Assembly: GCF_004124235.1 (NCBI RefSeq)
Contig: NZ_CP032487.1
Span: 1,860,001-1,924,000 of the forward strand
Source: Yersinia hibernica
Lineage (GTDB): Bacteria > Pseudomonadota > Gammaproteobacteria > Enterobacterales > Enterobacteriaceae
Reading direction: 5' to 3'
Length of the DNA stretch: 64,000 bases
Positions 1 to 7,790 of this stretch are shown piece after piece; position 1 is the stretch's first letter; each line of letters begins with the position of its first letter. The notes under the pieces are model-generated. The model was not told the DNA's origin. It saw nothing but the letters and a program-made list of their open reading frames with translations, and made no database searches. The translations under genes were made by a program, and so were the position numbers.

Positions 1-1070
1 ATTTTATGATTTCCCCTGCCGGCAGCAGTTTATCGCTTTCGGCCGCCACCGGGATGTTGGCGGTTGGCTTGATGTTTACCGGCCCATTGTCGGATGCCAT
101 TGGCCGTAAGTCAGTGATGGTGGTCGCCTTAATGTTGGCGGCTATCTGCACGCTAATCTGCTCGGTGATGACCAGTTGGCAGGGCATTTTGCTGATGCGC
201 GCCTTGATTGGCTTATCCTTAAGCGGTGTGGCTGCCGTGGCGATGACCTATCTGAGTGAAGAGATCCATCCCAGTTTTGTCGCGTTATCCATGGGGCTGT
301 ATATTAGTGGCAATTCGATAGGCGGGATGAGTGGCCGTTTGGTGACTGGGGTGCTGAGCGATTTCTTTTCCTGGCGTATTGCATTGGCGGTGATTGGTTT
401 ATTTGCCTTAGCCGCCGCGGCGATGTTCTGGCGTATTCTGCCGGCGTCTAAACACTTCCGCCCGACCTCATTGCGCCCCAGGACATTGGCAATTAATTTC
501 AAACTGCACTGGCGCGACCCCGGTTTACCGCTGCTGTTTGCCGAAGGTTTTTTGATTATGGGCAGTTTTGTGACGTTATTTAATTACATTGGCTATCGTT
601 TATTAGCGCCGCCCTATAATCTCACTCAAGCCGTCGTCGGTTTATTATCGATAGTTTATCTCACCGGGTCTTATAGCTCCCCGAAAGCGGGCGCATTAAC
701 CAGCCGCTATGGTCGAGGGCCGGTATTAATGGCATCAATCGGCATGATGTTAATTGGGGTCATTATTAGCGGATTCTCGCCGCTAATCGCAATCTTTATC
801 GGTATGATGGTATTTACTGCCGGTTTTTTTGCCGCGCATTCCGTGGCCAGCAGTTGGATTGGCCGCCGCGCTCGGCGTGCTAAAGCTCAGGCTTCATCAC
901 TTTATCTATTTTGCTATTATGCCGGTTCAAGTATTGCGGGAACATTAGGCGGTATTTTCTGGCTTAATTTAGGCTGGCTTGGTGTGGTTTCATTTATCGC
1001 CCTGCTGTTGTTAACGGCATTGTATGTTGGCCAGCGCTTGCGTCAATTGCCCGAAGCGGCCAGAATTTAA
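1..1070 (+). CDS. ynfM: MFS transporter, YnfM family (5' end outside window)
   Basis: Major facilitator superfamily inner-membrane exporter, probably a proton-driven drug or metabolite efflux protein; the substrate is unknown. The reading frame is open from base 3, so the N-terminus lies upstream of the window. The visible part carries the MFS loop 2-3 motif GPLSDAIGRK followed by about ten hydrophobic segments, and ends at TAA 1068-1070. It resembles E. coli YnfM along its whole visible length, and ynfM also lies near tus in E. coli, which supports the assignment. The first in-frame ATG (base 6) is internal and not the real start. Confidence 0.85.
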   Translation, partial: FMISPAGSSLSLSAATGMLAVGLMFTGPLSDAIGRKSVMVVALMLAAICTLICSVMTSWQGILLMRALIGLSLSGVAAVAMTYLSEEIHPSFVALSMGLYISGNSIGGMSGRLVTGVLSDFFSWRIALAVIGLFALAAAAMFWRILPASKHFRPTSLRPRTLAINFKLHWRDPGLPLLFAEGFLIMGSFVTLFNYIGYRLLAPPYNLTQAVVGLLSIVYLTGSYSSPKAGALTSRYGRGPVLMASIGMMLIGVIISGFSPLIAIFIGMMVFTAGFFAAHSVASSWIGRRARRAKAQASSLYLFCYYAGSSIAGTLGGIFWLNLGWLGVVSFIALLLLTALYVGQRLRQLPEAARI

Positions 1071-1094
1071 TCTCAAATTAACTTAATACGCTAA

Positions 1095-1118
1095 GACGTC
1101 AAATTACAATTTGACGTC
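1095..1118. repeat. 24-bp near-perfect palindrome
   Basis: GACGTCAAATT, a 2-base centre (AC), then AATTTGACGTC: two perfect 11-bp arms. It lies 25 bp after the ynfM-like stop and about 90 bp before the next gene. No T-run follows, and a 2-nt loop is unfavourable for a hairpin, so a dimeric-protein operator is as likely as a terminator. Confidence 0.6.
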
Positions 1119-1209
1119 CTCTCTGCTATGTACCTATGATTAACAGGAACCATATTAGGGGATTTTATTACCAGATATTTCCTTAGTTTATTTAATGTCA
1201 GGAGAAAAT

Positions 1210-1599
1210 ATGACAAACCACTTTCTTACCCTTTGGGATATATTGGCGACAACCTTTTCAATCTTCTTTTTCATCGCCTATCTGCTGATTCTGTTCCAGG
1301 TCATTTCTGACCTGTTTAGGGATCATGAGCTGGGTGGATTTTATAAAGCAATTTGGATTTTGTTCTTACTCTTCATCCCACTACTGACCTCTCTGGTATA
1401 TCTGATTACCCGTGGCAAAGGTATGGCACAGCGCTATCGGGCGTCAGTGCAAAAATCGGTTTCGGATACTAACGAGTATATCCGCCATGTGGCCGGTAAA
1501 TCTCCCGCAGAGCAGATTGCTGATGCCAAAAAATTATTGGATGAAGGCACCATCACTGACAGCGAATATCAGCAATTAAAAGCGAAAGCGCTGTCCTGA
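1210..1599 (+). CDS. Small membrane protein with PLDc_N-like and SHOCT domains
   Basis: A 129-residue protein of unknown function. Two hydrophobic segments (roughly residues 5-30 and 45-65) resemble the phospholipase-D N-terminal-type membrane module (PLDc_N). The last ~30 residues have the SHOCT-domain pattern (ADAKKLLDEGTITDSEYQQLK), a short oligomerisation module seen at the ends of many small membrane proteins. The start is taken at 1210 because AGGAGA at 1200-1205 sits just upstream; an ATG at 1195 would overlap that ribosome-binding site. It is monocistronic, followed by its own terminator. No enzymatic motif is visible. Confidence 0.75.
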   Translation: MTNHFLTLWDILATTFSIFFFIAYLLILFQVISDLFRDHELGGFYKAIWILFLLFIPLLTSLVYLITRGKGMAQRYRASVQKSVSDTNEYIRHVAGKSPAEQIADAKKLLDEGTITDSEYQQLKAKALS

Positions 1600-1617
1600 T
1601 ATTCTATTTGACGACTC

Positions 1618-1656
1618 AAGGCTAAATGTCATTCACCCTGCCATTTAGCCTTTTTT
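1618..1656 (+). terminator. Rho-independent terminator
   Basis: An 11-bp perfect stem (AAGGCTAAATG / CATTTAGCCTT) with a 13-nt loop, followed by a T-rich run. It ends the small SHOCT-domain gene and insulates blaA. Confidence 0.85.
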
Positions 1657-1753
1657 ATTGCCACCAGTTTCGCTGACAATAATAGGCAGTGGTGCTCAGC
1701 CGACACCGCGTTTATAATCCTCGTTTTATGCTTATTATTTGCGAGATTCAGGA

Positions 1754-2638
1754 ATGAAACACTCTGCGCTGCGGCGTTCGCTATTATTAGCCGGGATAAC
1801 ACTGCCCCTCACCCATTTTGCCTTGCCCGCCTGGGCAGACGCGCTACCGACCACAGTAGGTAAACAACTGGCTGAACTGGAACGCACCGCTAATGGCCGT
1901 TTAGGTATTGCGATGATTAATACTGCCAATGACCATAAAATTCAATATCGCGGCACTCAGCGCTTCCCATTCTGTAGCACGTTTAAGTTTATGTTGGCCG
2001 CCGCCGTTCTGGGCCAGAGCCAGTCTCAGCCAAATTTGCTGGATAAACATATTCATTATCATGAGAGCGATTTATTATCTTATGCGCCAATCACGCGTAA
2101 AAATCTTGCTCACGGGATGACGGTTTCTCAGTTATGTGCCGCAACTGTTCAATATAGTGATAATACGGCCGCGAATCTGTTAATCAAAGAATTGGGGGGT
2201 TTAGCGGCGGTTAACCAGTTTGCGCGCGATATTGGTGATCAGATGTTCAGATTAGACCGCCAAGAGCCTGATTTAAATACCGCCCTGCCTAATGATCCAC
2301 GCGATACCACCACCCCTGCGGCAATGGCCGCGAGTCTGCAGAAACTGGTCTTGGGTGATGCATTGCTGCCCGCTCAGCGCCAGCAACTGGCAACGTGGTT
2401 AACAGGGAATACCACCGGCGATGCGACTATCCGCGCGGGCGCACCAAAGGATTGGATGGTGGGTGACAAAACGGGCAGCGGCGACTACGGTACCACCAAT
2501 GATATTGCGGTGTTATGGCCCCCCGAGGGAGCCCCGGTCGTTTTAGTGGTTTATTTCACGCAACGTGAAAAAGACGCGCAACCACGCCACGATGTTTTGG
2601 CTTCCGCCACTAAAATATTACTGTCTCAGTTCTCCTGA
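1754..2638 (+). CDS. blaA: Class A beta-lactamase BlaA
   Basis: Periplasmic serine beta-lactamase that hydrolyses penicillins and many cephalosporins. The protein is 294 residues with a signal peptide ending near ALPAWA. All class A motifs are present: STFK with the nucleophilic Ser, preceded by Cys (position 69); SDN; EPDLN of the omega loop with the general-base Glu; and KTGSGDYG. The KTGSG pattern, with Ser at 237, is like CTX-M-type enzymes, and there is no Cys at 238 as in KPC/SME carbapenemases. Closest by memory to the chromosomal BlaA of Y. enterocolitica. An in-frame TTG at 1739 is rejected in favour of ATG 1754. No ampR/blaI-like regulator is adjacent, so expression is probably constitutive; a TATAAT lies at 1713-1718. 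Confidence 0.95.
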   Translation: MKHSALRRSLLLAGITLPLTHFALPAWADALPTTVGKQLAELERTANGRLGIAMINTANDHKIQYRGTQRFPFCSTFKFMLAAAVLGQSQSQPNLLDKHIHYHESDLLSYAPITRKNLAHGMTVSQLCAATVQYSDNTAANLLIKELGGLAAVNQFARDIGDQMFRLDRQEPDLNTALPNDPRDTTTPAAMAASLQKLVLGDALLPAQRQQLATWLTGNTTGDATIRAGAPKDWMVGDKTGSGDYGTTNDIAVLWPPEGAPVVLVVYFTQREKDAQPRHDVLASATKILLSQFS

Positions 2639-2770
2639 TCTCCGGCGCGGGTGCTATCACCCGCCCTCGAATGCGCGTTTTAATCGCTGTAGAGGATGTT
2701 GCGTTGGTGCATATACCCGTTAATTGATGGTTATTGCGCGCTTTCAGATTGCCTCTTTTACTGATATAAC

Positions 2771-2793
2771 CTAGTGTATGTTGTAACTAAAAT
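2771..2793 (+). promoter_or_regulatory. TerB-like replication terminator site (Tus-binding)
   Basis: Contains GTATGTTGTAACTAAA, identical over these 16 bases to the core of E. coli TerB, and sits about 20 bp before the tus start just as TerB does. From the E. coli polarity (locked-base G at the 5' end of this strand), forks arriving from lower coordinates should be blocked and forks from the right should pass. Because it overlaps the tus promoter region, Tus binding should also repress tus. Confidence 0.93.
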
Positions 2794-2813
2794 GGCTTTT
2801 ATTACAAATGTCG

Positions 2814-3749
2814 ATGAATAAATATGATTTGATCGCGCGACTAAATCACCGCTTTAGCGCATTGGAAATCGGCTTGCAGCAGCTCCACCAGCAGCTTGAG
2901 GAGTTACCTTTACTTGCCGCCCGGGTTTTTGCCTTGCCTGATATCGAGAAAGGCACCGAGCATCAACCGATAAATCAGATTGCCGTGAGCGCAACGGTGG
3001 GTACGCCGGCACGAGACTTGGCGTTACAGCATTATCAGCGGTTGTTTATTCATCACCAAAGCCAGAATGTCAGTAGCAAAGCCGCCCTGCGCCTACCTGG
3101 GGTGCTCTGTTTTGCCGTGACCGATAGCCAGTTAATTGCTTGCCAAAAAAGCATTCAACACATTAATCAATTAAAAACCGAGCTGGAACATATTATTACC
3201 GTTGAATCTGGTTTGCCGAGTGAACAGCGTTTCGAGTTTGTTCACACTCACTTGCACGGGCTGATTACATTAAATACCTATCGTACCCTTACCCCGCTGA
3301 TAGATCCCAGTTCAGTGCGCTTTGGTTGGGCTAACAAACATATTATTAAAAATGTCACTCGCGATGAAATTTTGGCTCAGCTAGACAAAAGCCTGCATGC
3401 CGGGCGCGCCGTGCCGCCATGGACTCGTGAACAGTGGGCGCAGATGATTAGCCAAGAAATCAATGAGGTGCGCCAATTACCCGAAAACGCCCGCTTAAAG
3501 ATCAAGCGGCCAGTCAAGGTGCAACCGATTGCGCGGATTTGGTATCAAGCGCAACAGAAACAAGTACAGCACCCCTGCCCGATGCCACTGATTGCATTTT
3601 GCCAACTGTCGTCCGCGGCGGAATTACCTAAATTAGGCGAATTAACCGATTATGATGCCAGCCAGATTAAACATAGATATAAACCCGATGCCAAGCCGCT
3701 GCAGCTATTGGTGCCAAGACTGCATTTGCATCTCGAAATAGAAAAATAA
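2814..3749 (+). CDS. tus: Replication terminus site-binding protein Tus
   Basis: Binds Ter sites as a monomer and stops the replicative helicase in one orientation. The protein is 311 residues from ATG 2814. With this start, residues of the E. coli C6-locking pocket keep the same numbers: Phe140, His144 and Gly149 in FEFVHTHLHG. The DNA-contacting regions RFGWANKHIIKN and KIKRPVKVQPIAR are conserved. An ATG two codons upstream (2808) is possible; neither has a clear Shine-Dalgarno. The Ter site lies directly upstream, giving likely autoregulation. The order tus-fumC-manA matches E. coli except for the inserted methyltransferase-like gene. Confidence 0.95.
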   Translation: MNKYDLIARLNHRFSALEIGLQQLHQQLEELPLLAARVFALPDIEKGTEHQPINQIAVSATVGTPARDLALQHYQRLFIHHQSQNVSSKAALRLPGVLCFAVTDSQLIACQKSIQHINQLKTELEHIITVESGLPSEQRFEFVHTHLHGLITLNTYRTLTPLIDPSSVRFGWANKHIIKNVTRDEILAQLDKSLHAGRAVPPWTREQWAQMISQEINEVRQLPENARLKIKRPVKVQPIARIWYQAQQKQVQHPCPMPLIAFCQLSSAAELPKLGELTDYDASQIKHRYKPDAKPLQLLVPRLHLHLEIEK

Positions 3750-3898
3750 ATCATTATATTTGATGGGATTTTATCGATATTTATTTACATTGTTGTGCTT
3801 AAAATTATACATCATACTTATTATTGGTTTTTCCTAAATATGGCGATATTACTCTCCACTATACTGTGTTTTAAATTGAAACACTGTGGCGAGATGAT

Positions 3899-4657
3899 AT
3901 GAAAAAACTCATCTTGTTAGTGTATGGCGCAATTTCTTATCTGATTGGCATGACCGGATTATTCTTTCTTATCAGTCTGTTGCAGGGGTGGGTGTCAACA
4001 GCAATGTCCATCCCTGATGTCAGTTTTAGCCTGCGCGCAGCACTCATTAATATAAGTTTATTATTGCTGTTCTCAATTCAACATTCTTATATGGCACATC
4101 ATTCATACAAAGACAGATTCAATCTCTCGCCAGCCGCAGAACGGGCAACTTATGTTCTCTTTTCTGGTGTTTTAATGATTTTGCTATTTTTATACTGGCA
4201 ACCTTTGCCCCATTATTTATGGCAGTTACCGCCGGGCTCTACGGTAGCCATATTATTACTGACGCTGGGATGGATCGGCTGGTTAATTGTTTTTGCTTCG
4301 ACATTTATGGTAAGCCACGCAGATCTTTTCGGGCTACGTCAGTCATGGTTGCAGTGGAAACAAAAACCCTACACTCCGCTGCCGTTCAAAATTAATATTT
4401 TCTATGCGCTATGCCGCCACCCTATCATGGCCGGTTTTTTACTCGCCTTTTGGGCCACACCGGATATGACCAGCAGCCGCATACTCTTTGCCGCTGGCAT
4501 GACCATTTATATTTTGATTGGGATTCATCTCGAAGAGAAAGGCTTGCAAACCGAGCTCGGCGAACCCTATATCGACTATTGCCAACGGACACCCAAGCTG
4601 ATTCCGCAGATTTTTCATCGACATAAAAACGCCGAGAACAACTCCCGGCGTCAATAG
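3899..4657 (+). CDS. Methanethiol S-methyltransferase-like membrane protein (MddA/NnrU family)
   Basis: Integral membrane protein of 252 residues with five or six hydrophobic segments. It matches the MddA pattern as I remember it: QHSYMAHHSYK, AERATYVLFS, FGLRQ, an ICMT-like CRHPIMAGFLLAFWATPDMT block, and IGIHLEEKGL near the C-terminus. MddA proteins use S-adenosylmethionine to turn methanethiol into dimethyl sulfide; the relatives NnrU and isoprenylcysteine methyltransferase share the fold, so the substrate is inferred. The gene lies between tus and fumC, where E. coli has nothing, and its 3' end overlaps the fumC terminator. Only a weak ribosome-binding site is visible. Confidence 0.75.
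   Translation: MKKLILLVYGAISYLIGMTGLFFLISLLQGWVSTAMSIPDVSFSLRAALINISLLLLFSIQHSYMAHHSYKDRFNLSPAAERATYVLFSGVLMILLFLYWQPLPHYLWQLPPGSTVAILLLTLGWIGWLIVFASTFMVSHADLFGLRQSWLQWKQKPYTPLPFKINIFYALCRHPIMAGFLLAFWATPDMTSSRILFAAGMTIYILIGIHLEEKGLQTELGEPYIDYCQRTPKLIPQIFHRHKNAENNSRRQ
4624..4651 (-). terminator. fumC terminator, inside the 3' end of the convergent gene
   Basis: Read on the minus strand: ACGCCG, an 11-nt loop, CGGCGT, then TTTTTAT. It lies 24 bp past the fumC stop and wholly within the last codons of the MddA-like gene on the other strand, so one stretch serves as protein code and terminator. Confidence 0.8.
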
Positions 4658-4674
4658 CACGATGCGAATAGCGG

Positions 4675-6069
4675 CTACTTCATGCTGCCAACCATATCTT
4701 CTGGTTTAACCCATTCATCAAACTGTTCAGCAGTGAGATAGCCGAGCTTCAGGGCGGCGGCTTTCAGTGTCAGCCCCTGCTTGTGGGCGGTCTTCGCAAT
4801 GTCGGCCGCTTTGTCATAACCAATATGGGTGTTCAGTGCCGTCACTAGCATCAATGATTCATTCAGCAACTGGGTAATACGGTCGCGATTAGGTTCAATA
4901 CCCACGGCACAATGCTCATTAAAGCCGCGCATACCATCAGCCAGCAGACGAATAGATTGCAGGAAGTTATGAATAATCAGCGGACGGAACACATTCAATT
5001 CAAAGTTACCGGATGCCCCACCAATATTGACCGCCACATCATTGCCCATCACCTGCGCGCACAACATGGTCATAGCTTCACATTGGGTCGGATTCACTTT
5101 ACCCGGCATGATAGAACTGCCCGGCTCATTTTCCGGAATTGAAATTTCGCCAATACCGCAACGCGGGCCAGAAGATAACCAGCGCACATCATTGGCGATT
5201 TTCATCAGCGAGGCGGCCAAACCTTTCAATGCGCCATGGCCCTGCACTAAGGCGTCGCAGGCGGCTAATGCTTCGAATTTATTCGGCGCAGTGATAAAGG
5301 GTTGATGGGACAAGGCGGCAATCTCTTTGGCGACACGCTCGGCATATTCGGGATGTGTGTTCAGGCCGGTGCCTACCGCAGTGCCGCCCAATGCTAACTC
5401 ACACAGATGGGGGATTGTCGCTTCAATATGTTGCACATTGTGGGCCAGCATCGCCACCCAGCCGGAGATCTCTTGGCCCAGTGTCAGCGGCGTGGCATCT
5501 TGTAAATGTGTCCGGCCAATCTTCACAATATCGCGATAAGCCGCGGCTTTATCGGCCAATGTCCGCTGCAATTCTTTTAGCTCAGGCAGCAGCTGCGTTT
5601 TTAGCCCAATAACGGCGGCGACGTGCATTGCGGTTGGAAATACATCATTTGAACTTTGGCTTTTATTGACATCATCATTAGGGTGAACCAGACGCTGCTG
5701 ACCTCGCTCGCCGCCTAATAATTCACTCGCGCGGTTCGCCAGCACCTCATTCATATTCATGTTGGTTTGAGTGCCAGAGCCAGTTTGCCAAATAGAAAGC
5801 GGGAATTCGCTAGAATGTTGGTCAGCCAAGACTTCATCCGCCGCGCGCATAATCGCTTTCGCCCGCTCTGGCGCAAGCAGCCCGAGATCCATATTAACCT
5901 GTGCGGCCGCGCGCTTGGTCAATGCCAGAGCATGAATCAGTGCTGTCGGCATTTTCTCTTGTGAGATGCGAAAATGCTCCAGTGAACGCTGGGTTTGTGC
6001 GCCCCATAATTGACTGGCCGGTACATCGATAGGCCCCATTGAGTCTTTTTCACTGCGGGTGGTCACCAT
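4675..6069 (-). CDS. fumC: Class II fumarate hydratase (fumarase C)
   Basis: Oxygen-stable, iron-free fumarase that interconverts fumarate and L-malate in the TCA cycle; a cytosolic homotetramer. The 464-residue protein has the superfamily signature [11 protein letters not shown], the substrate-site segments [12 protein letters not shown] and [14 protein letters not shown], and the active-site region [10 protein letters not shown]. Start set at ATG 6069: AAGGAG lies 6 bp upstream, whereas the GTG codon at 6072 would be too close. It is transcribed toward tus, divergent from manA across 240 bp. In E. coli fumA lies between fumC and manA; it is absent here. Confidence 0.97.
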   Translation of the reverse strand: MVTTRSEKDSMGPIDVPASQLWGAQTQRSLEHFRISQEKMPTALIHALALTKRAAAQVNMDLGLLAPERAKAIMRAADEVLADQHSSEFPLSIWQTGSGTQTNMNMNEVLANRASELLGGERGQQRLVHPNDDVNKSQSSNDVFPTAMHVAAVIGLKTQLLPELKELQRTLADKAAAYRDIVKIGRTHLQDATPLTLGQEISGWVAMLAHNVQHIEATIPHLCELALGGTAVGTGLNTHPEYAERVAKEIAALSHQPFITAPNKFEALAACDALVQGHGALKGLAASLMKIANDVRWLSSGPRCGIGEISIPENEPGSSIMPGKVNPTQCEAMTMLCAQVMGNDVAVNIGGASGNFELNVFRPLIIHNFLQSIRLLADGMRGFNEHCAVGIEPNRDRITQLLNESLMLVTALNTHIGYDKAADIAKTAHKQGLTLKAAALKLGYLTAEQFDEWVKPEDMVGSMK

Positions 6070-6318
6070 CACGGTCTCCTTAGCACGTAGAACAAAAGGT
6101 TGAGGTATGTCATGCCCGTCGCATTGGCAGCATAACTGTTATAATGGCATATTTAGCGCCAGCTTTATGCGACTGATTCGCATTTCTCTTATTTAGTTGC
6201 TCTCAGCCGCTAGAGCGAATGGCATTACCACTTGCAACCCGATAGACCCCATTGTTTACTAAGGGACTTTTTTTATTCGGGCGATGAATATCGCCAAGTT
6301 TGATGGCAGATGACCAAT

Positions 6319-7494
6319 ATGCAAAAAATGAAGAATGCAGTACAACACTATGCTTGGGGCAGCACCGATGCGCTCACGAAGCTTTATGGCATTGAAAATC
6401 CGCAAGGTAAGCCGATGGCGGAATTATGGATGGGCGCACACCCTAAAAGTAGTTCTGAAGTGGCTGATGCACAAGGTCAATGGCACTCATTGCGGGCCGT
6501 TATTGCGCAAAATCCGCAGGCCAATTTAGGTCACGCGGTTTTTCAGCGCTTCGGCGAATTGCCATTCCTGTTCAAAGTGTTGTGTGCCGCACAGCCCCTC
6601 TCCATTCAGGTCCATCCAAGTAAGGCGGCGGCAGAAATCGGCTTTGCCAAAGAGAATCAGGCCGGTATCCCACTGGATGCCGCCGAACGCAATTATAAAG
6701 ATGCTAACCATAAACCAGAGTTGGTTTATGCCCTTACCCCTTTCCAGGCAATGAATGGTTTCCGCCCGTTGGCGGAGATTGCGGCGCTGCTCCAGCCCTT
6801 AGCCGCCGCTCATCCTGATATCGCGGCATTTCTACGCGCCCCTGATACTGCGCAGCTAGCCACATTATTTGCCAGTTTGCTGAGCATGACTGGCGAAGAG
6901 AAAACGCGCGCATTGGCGATATTGAAAGCGGCCTTAAATAATCAATTGGGGCAGCCCTGGGATACTATCCGCAGTATTGCGCATTTTTACCCTGATGACA
7001 GCGGCTTGTTCTCGCCATTATTGCTCAATGTGGTCACCCTGCAACCTGGCGAAGCGATGTTTCTGTATGCCGAAACCCCCCATGCTTACTTAAACGGTGT
7101 GGCGCTGGAAGTGATGGCCAACTCTGATAACGTATTACGCGCCGGGCTAACCCCTAAATTTATCGATATCCCTGAGTTGATGGCGAACCTGCAATTTATA
7201 CCCAAACCCGCAGCGGCCCTGCTCACTACACCACATCAGCAAGGTCATGAGTTGGTATTCCCCATCCCGGTGGAAGATTTTGCTTTCTCCCTGCATACAT
7301 TAACGCCCCAACCGCAGCAGTTGGCACAAAACAGTGCTGCTATCGTGTTTTGTGTGCAAGGCCAGGCGGTCTTGCGCAAGCAGCAGCAAGAAATCACGTT
7401 GCAACCGGGTGAGTCCTGTTTTATTGCAGCGCAGGAATCCCCAGTGACAGTACAAGGAGAGGGGTCAATTGCCCGAGTTTACAACGCAGGGTGA
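6319..7494 (+). CDS. manA: Mannose-6-phosphate isomerase, class I
   Basis: Zinc enzyme interconverting mannose-6-phosphate and fructose-6-phosphate, for mannose use and for GDP-mannose supply. The start MQKMKNAVQHYAWGS aligns with E. coli ManA; an upstream ATG at 6310 adds three residues, and neither has a good ribosome-binding site. Characteristic segments: ELPFLFKVLCA, QPLSIQVHPSK with zinc ligands Gln and His, NHKPELV with Glu, and PHAYLNG with the second His. About 391 residues, the usual length. It stands alone, and no terminator is obvious after it. Confidence 0.97.
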   Translation: MQKMKNAVQHYAWGSTDALTKLYGIENPQGKPMAELWMGAHPKSSSEVADAQGQWHSLRAVIAQNPQANLGHAVFQRFGELPFLFKVLCAAQPLSIQVHPSKAAAEIGFAKENQAGIPLDAAERNYKDANHKPELVYALTPFQAMNGFRPLAEIAALLQPLAAAHPDIAAFLRAPDTAQLATLFASLLSMTGEEKTRALAILKAALNNQLGQPWDTIRSIAHFYPDDSGLFSPLLLNVVTLQPGEAMFLYAETPHAYLNGVALEVMANSDNVLRAGLTPKFIDIPELMANLQFIPKPAAALLTTPHQQGHELVFPIPVEDFAFSLHTLTPQPQQLAQNSAAIVFCVQGQAVLRKQQQEITLQPGESCFIAAQESPVTVQGEGSIARVYNAG

Positions 7495-7643
7495 ACGAAG
7501 TGACTCATTTTGTTGTATATTGCTGGCCTTTTAATGCCACGATAGTTAGATTTCGCTATCGTATTCAGCCGTTATCGTCGTAATAATTGTGGTATGCGGT
7601 TAATCTAGGCCTATATTTGTTTGGTGAATGTTGTTTTCTTACC

Positions 7644-7677
7644 AATGTTATAGCCGAAATAATGTTATAGCCGAAAT
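7644..7677. repeat. Exact 17-bp tandem duplication
   Basis: AATGTTATAGCCGAAAT occurs twice head to tail (7644-7660 and 7661-7677) in the 296-bp gap between manA and ydgA. Apart from it I see no other structure in this gap. It probably arose by slippage; whether it affects the ydgA promoter is unknown. Confidence 0.9.
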
Positions 7678-7790
7678 AAAGCAACCAACGCATACGCAGC
7701 TTGCAGTATGGCGGGGATATTTTTAACCAGTGATGCATTACCGCGTTCAACATAGTGAATTGGGTGTATTAGAAAAGGATGAACAGAACA

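Noticed and set aside
1754..2638. BlaA as a class A carbapenemase, because of Cys at position 69
   Set aside because: Cys238, needed for the KPC/SME disulfide, is absent; KTGSGDYG and Cys69 also occur in CTX-M-type enzymes.
7565..7753. 62-codon frame on the minus strand between manA and ydgA
   Set aside because: No ribosome-binding site, no family resemblance, and it spans the tandem duplication and likely ydgA promoter.
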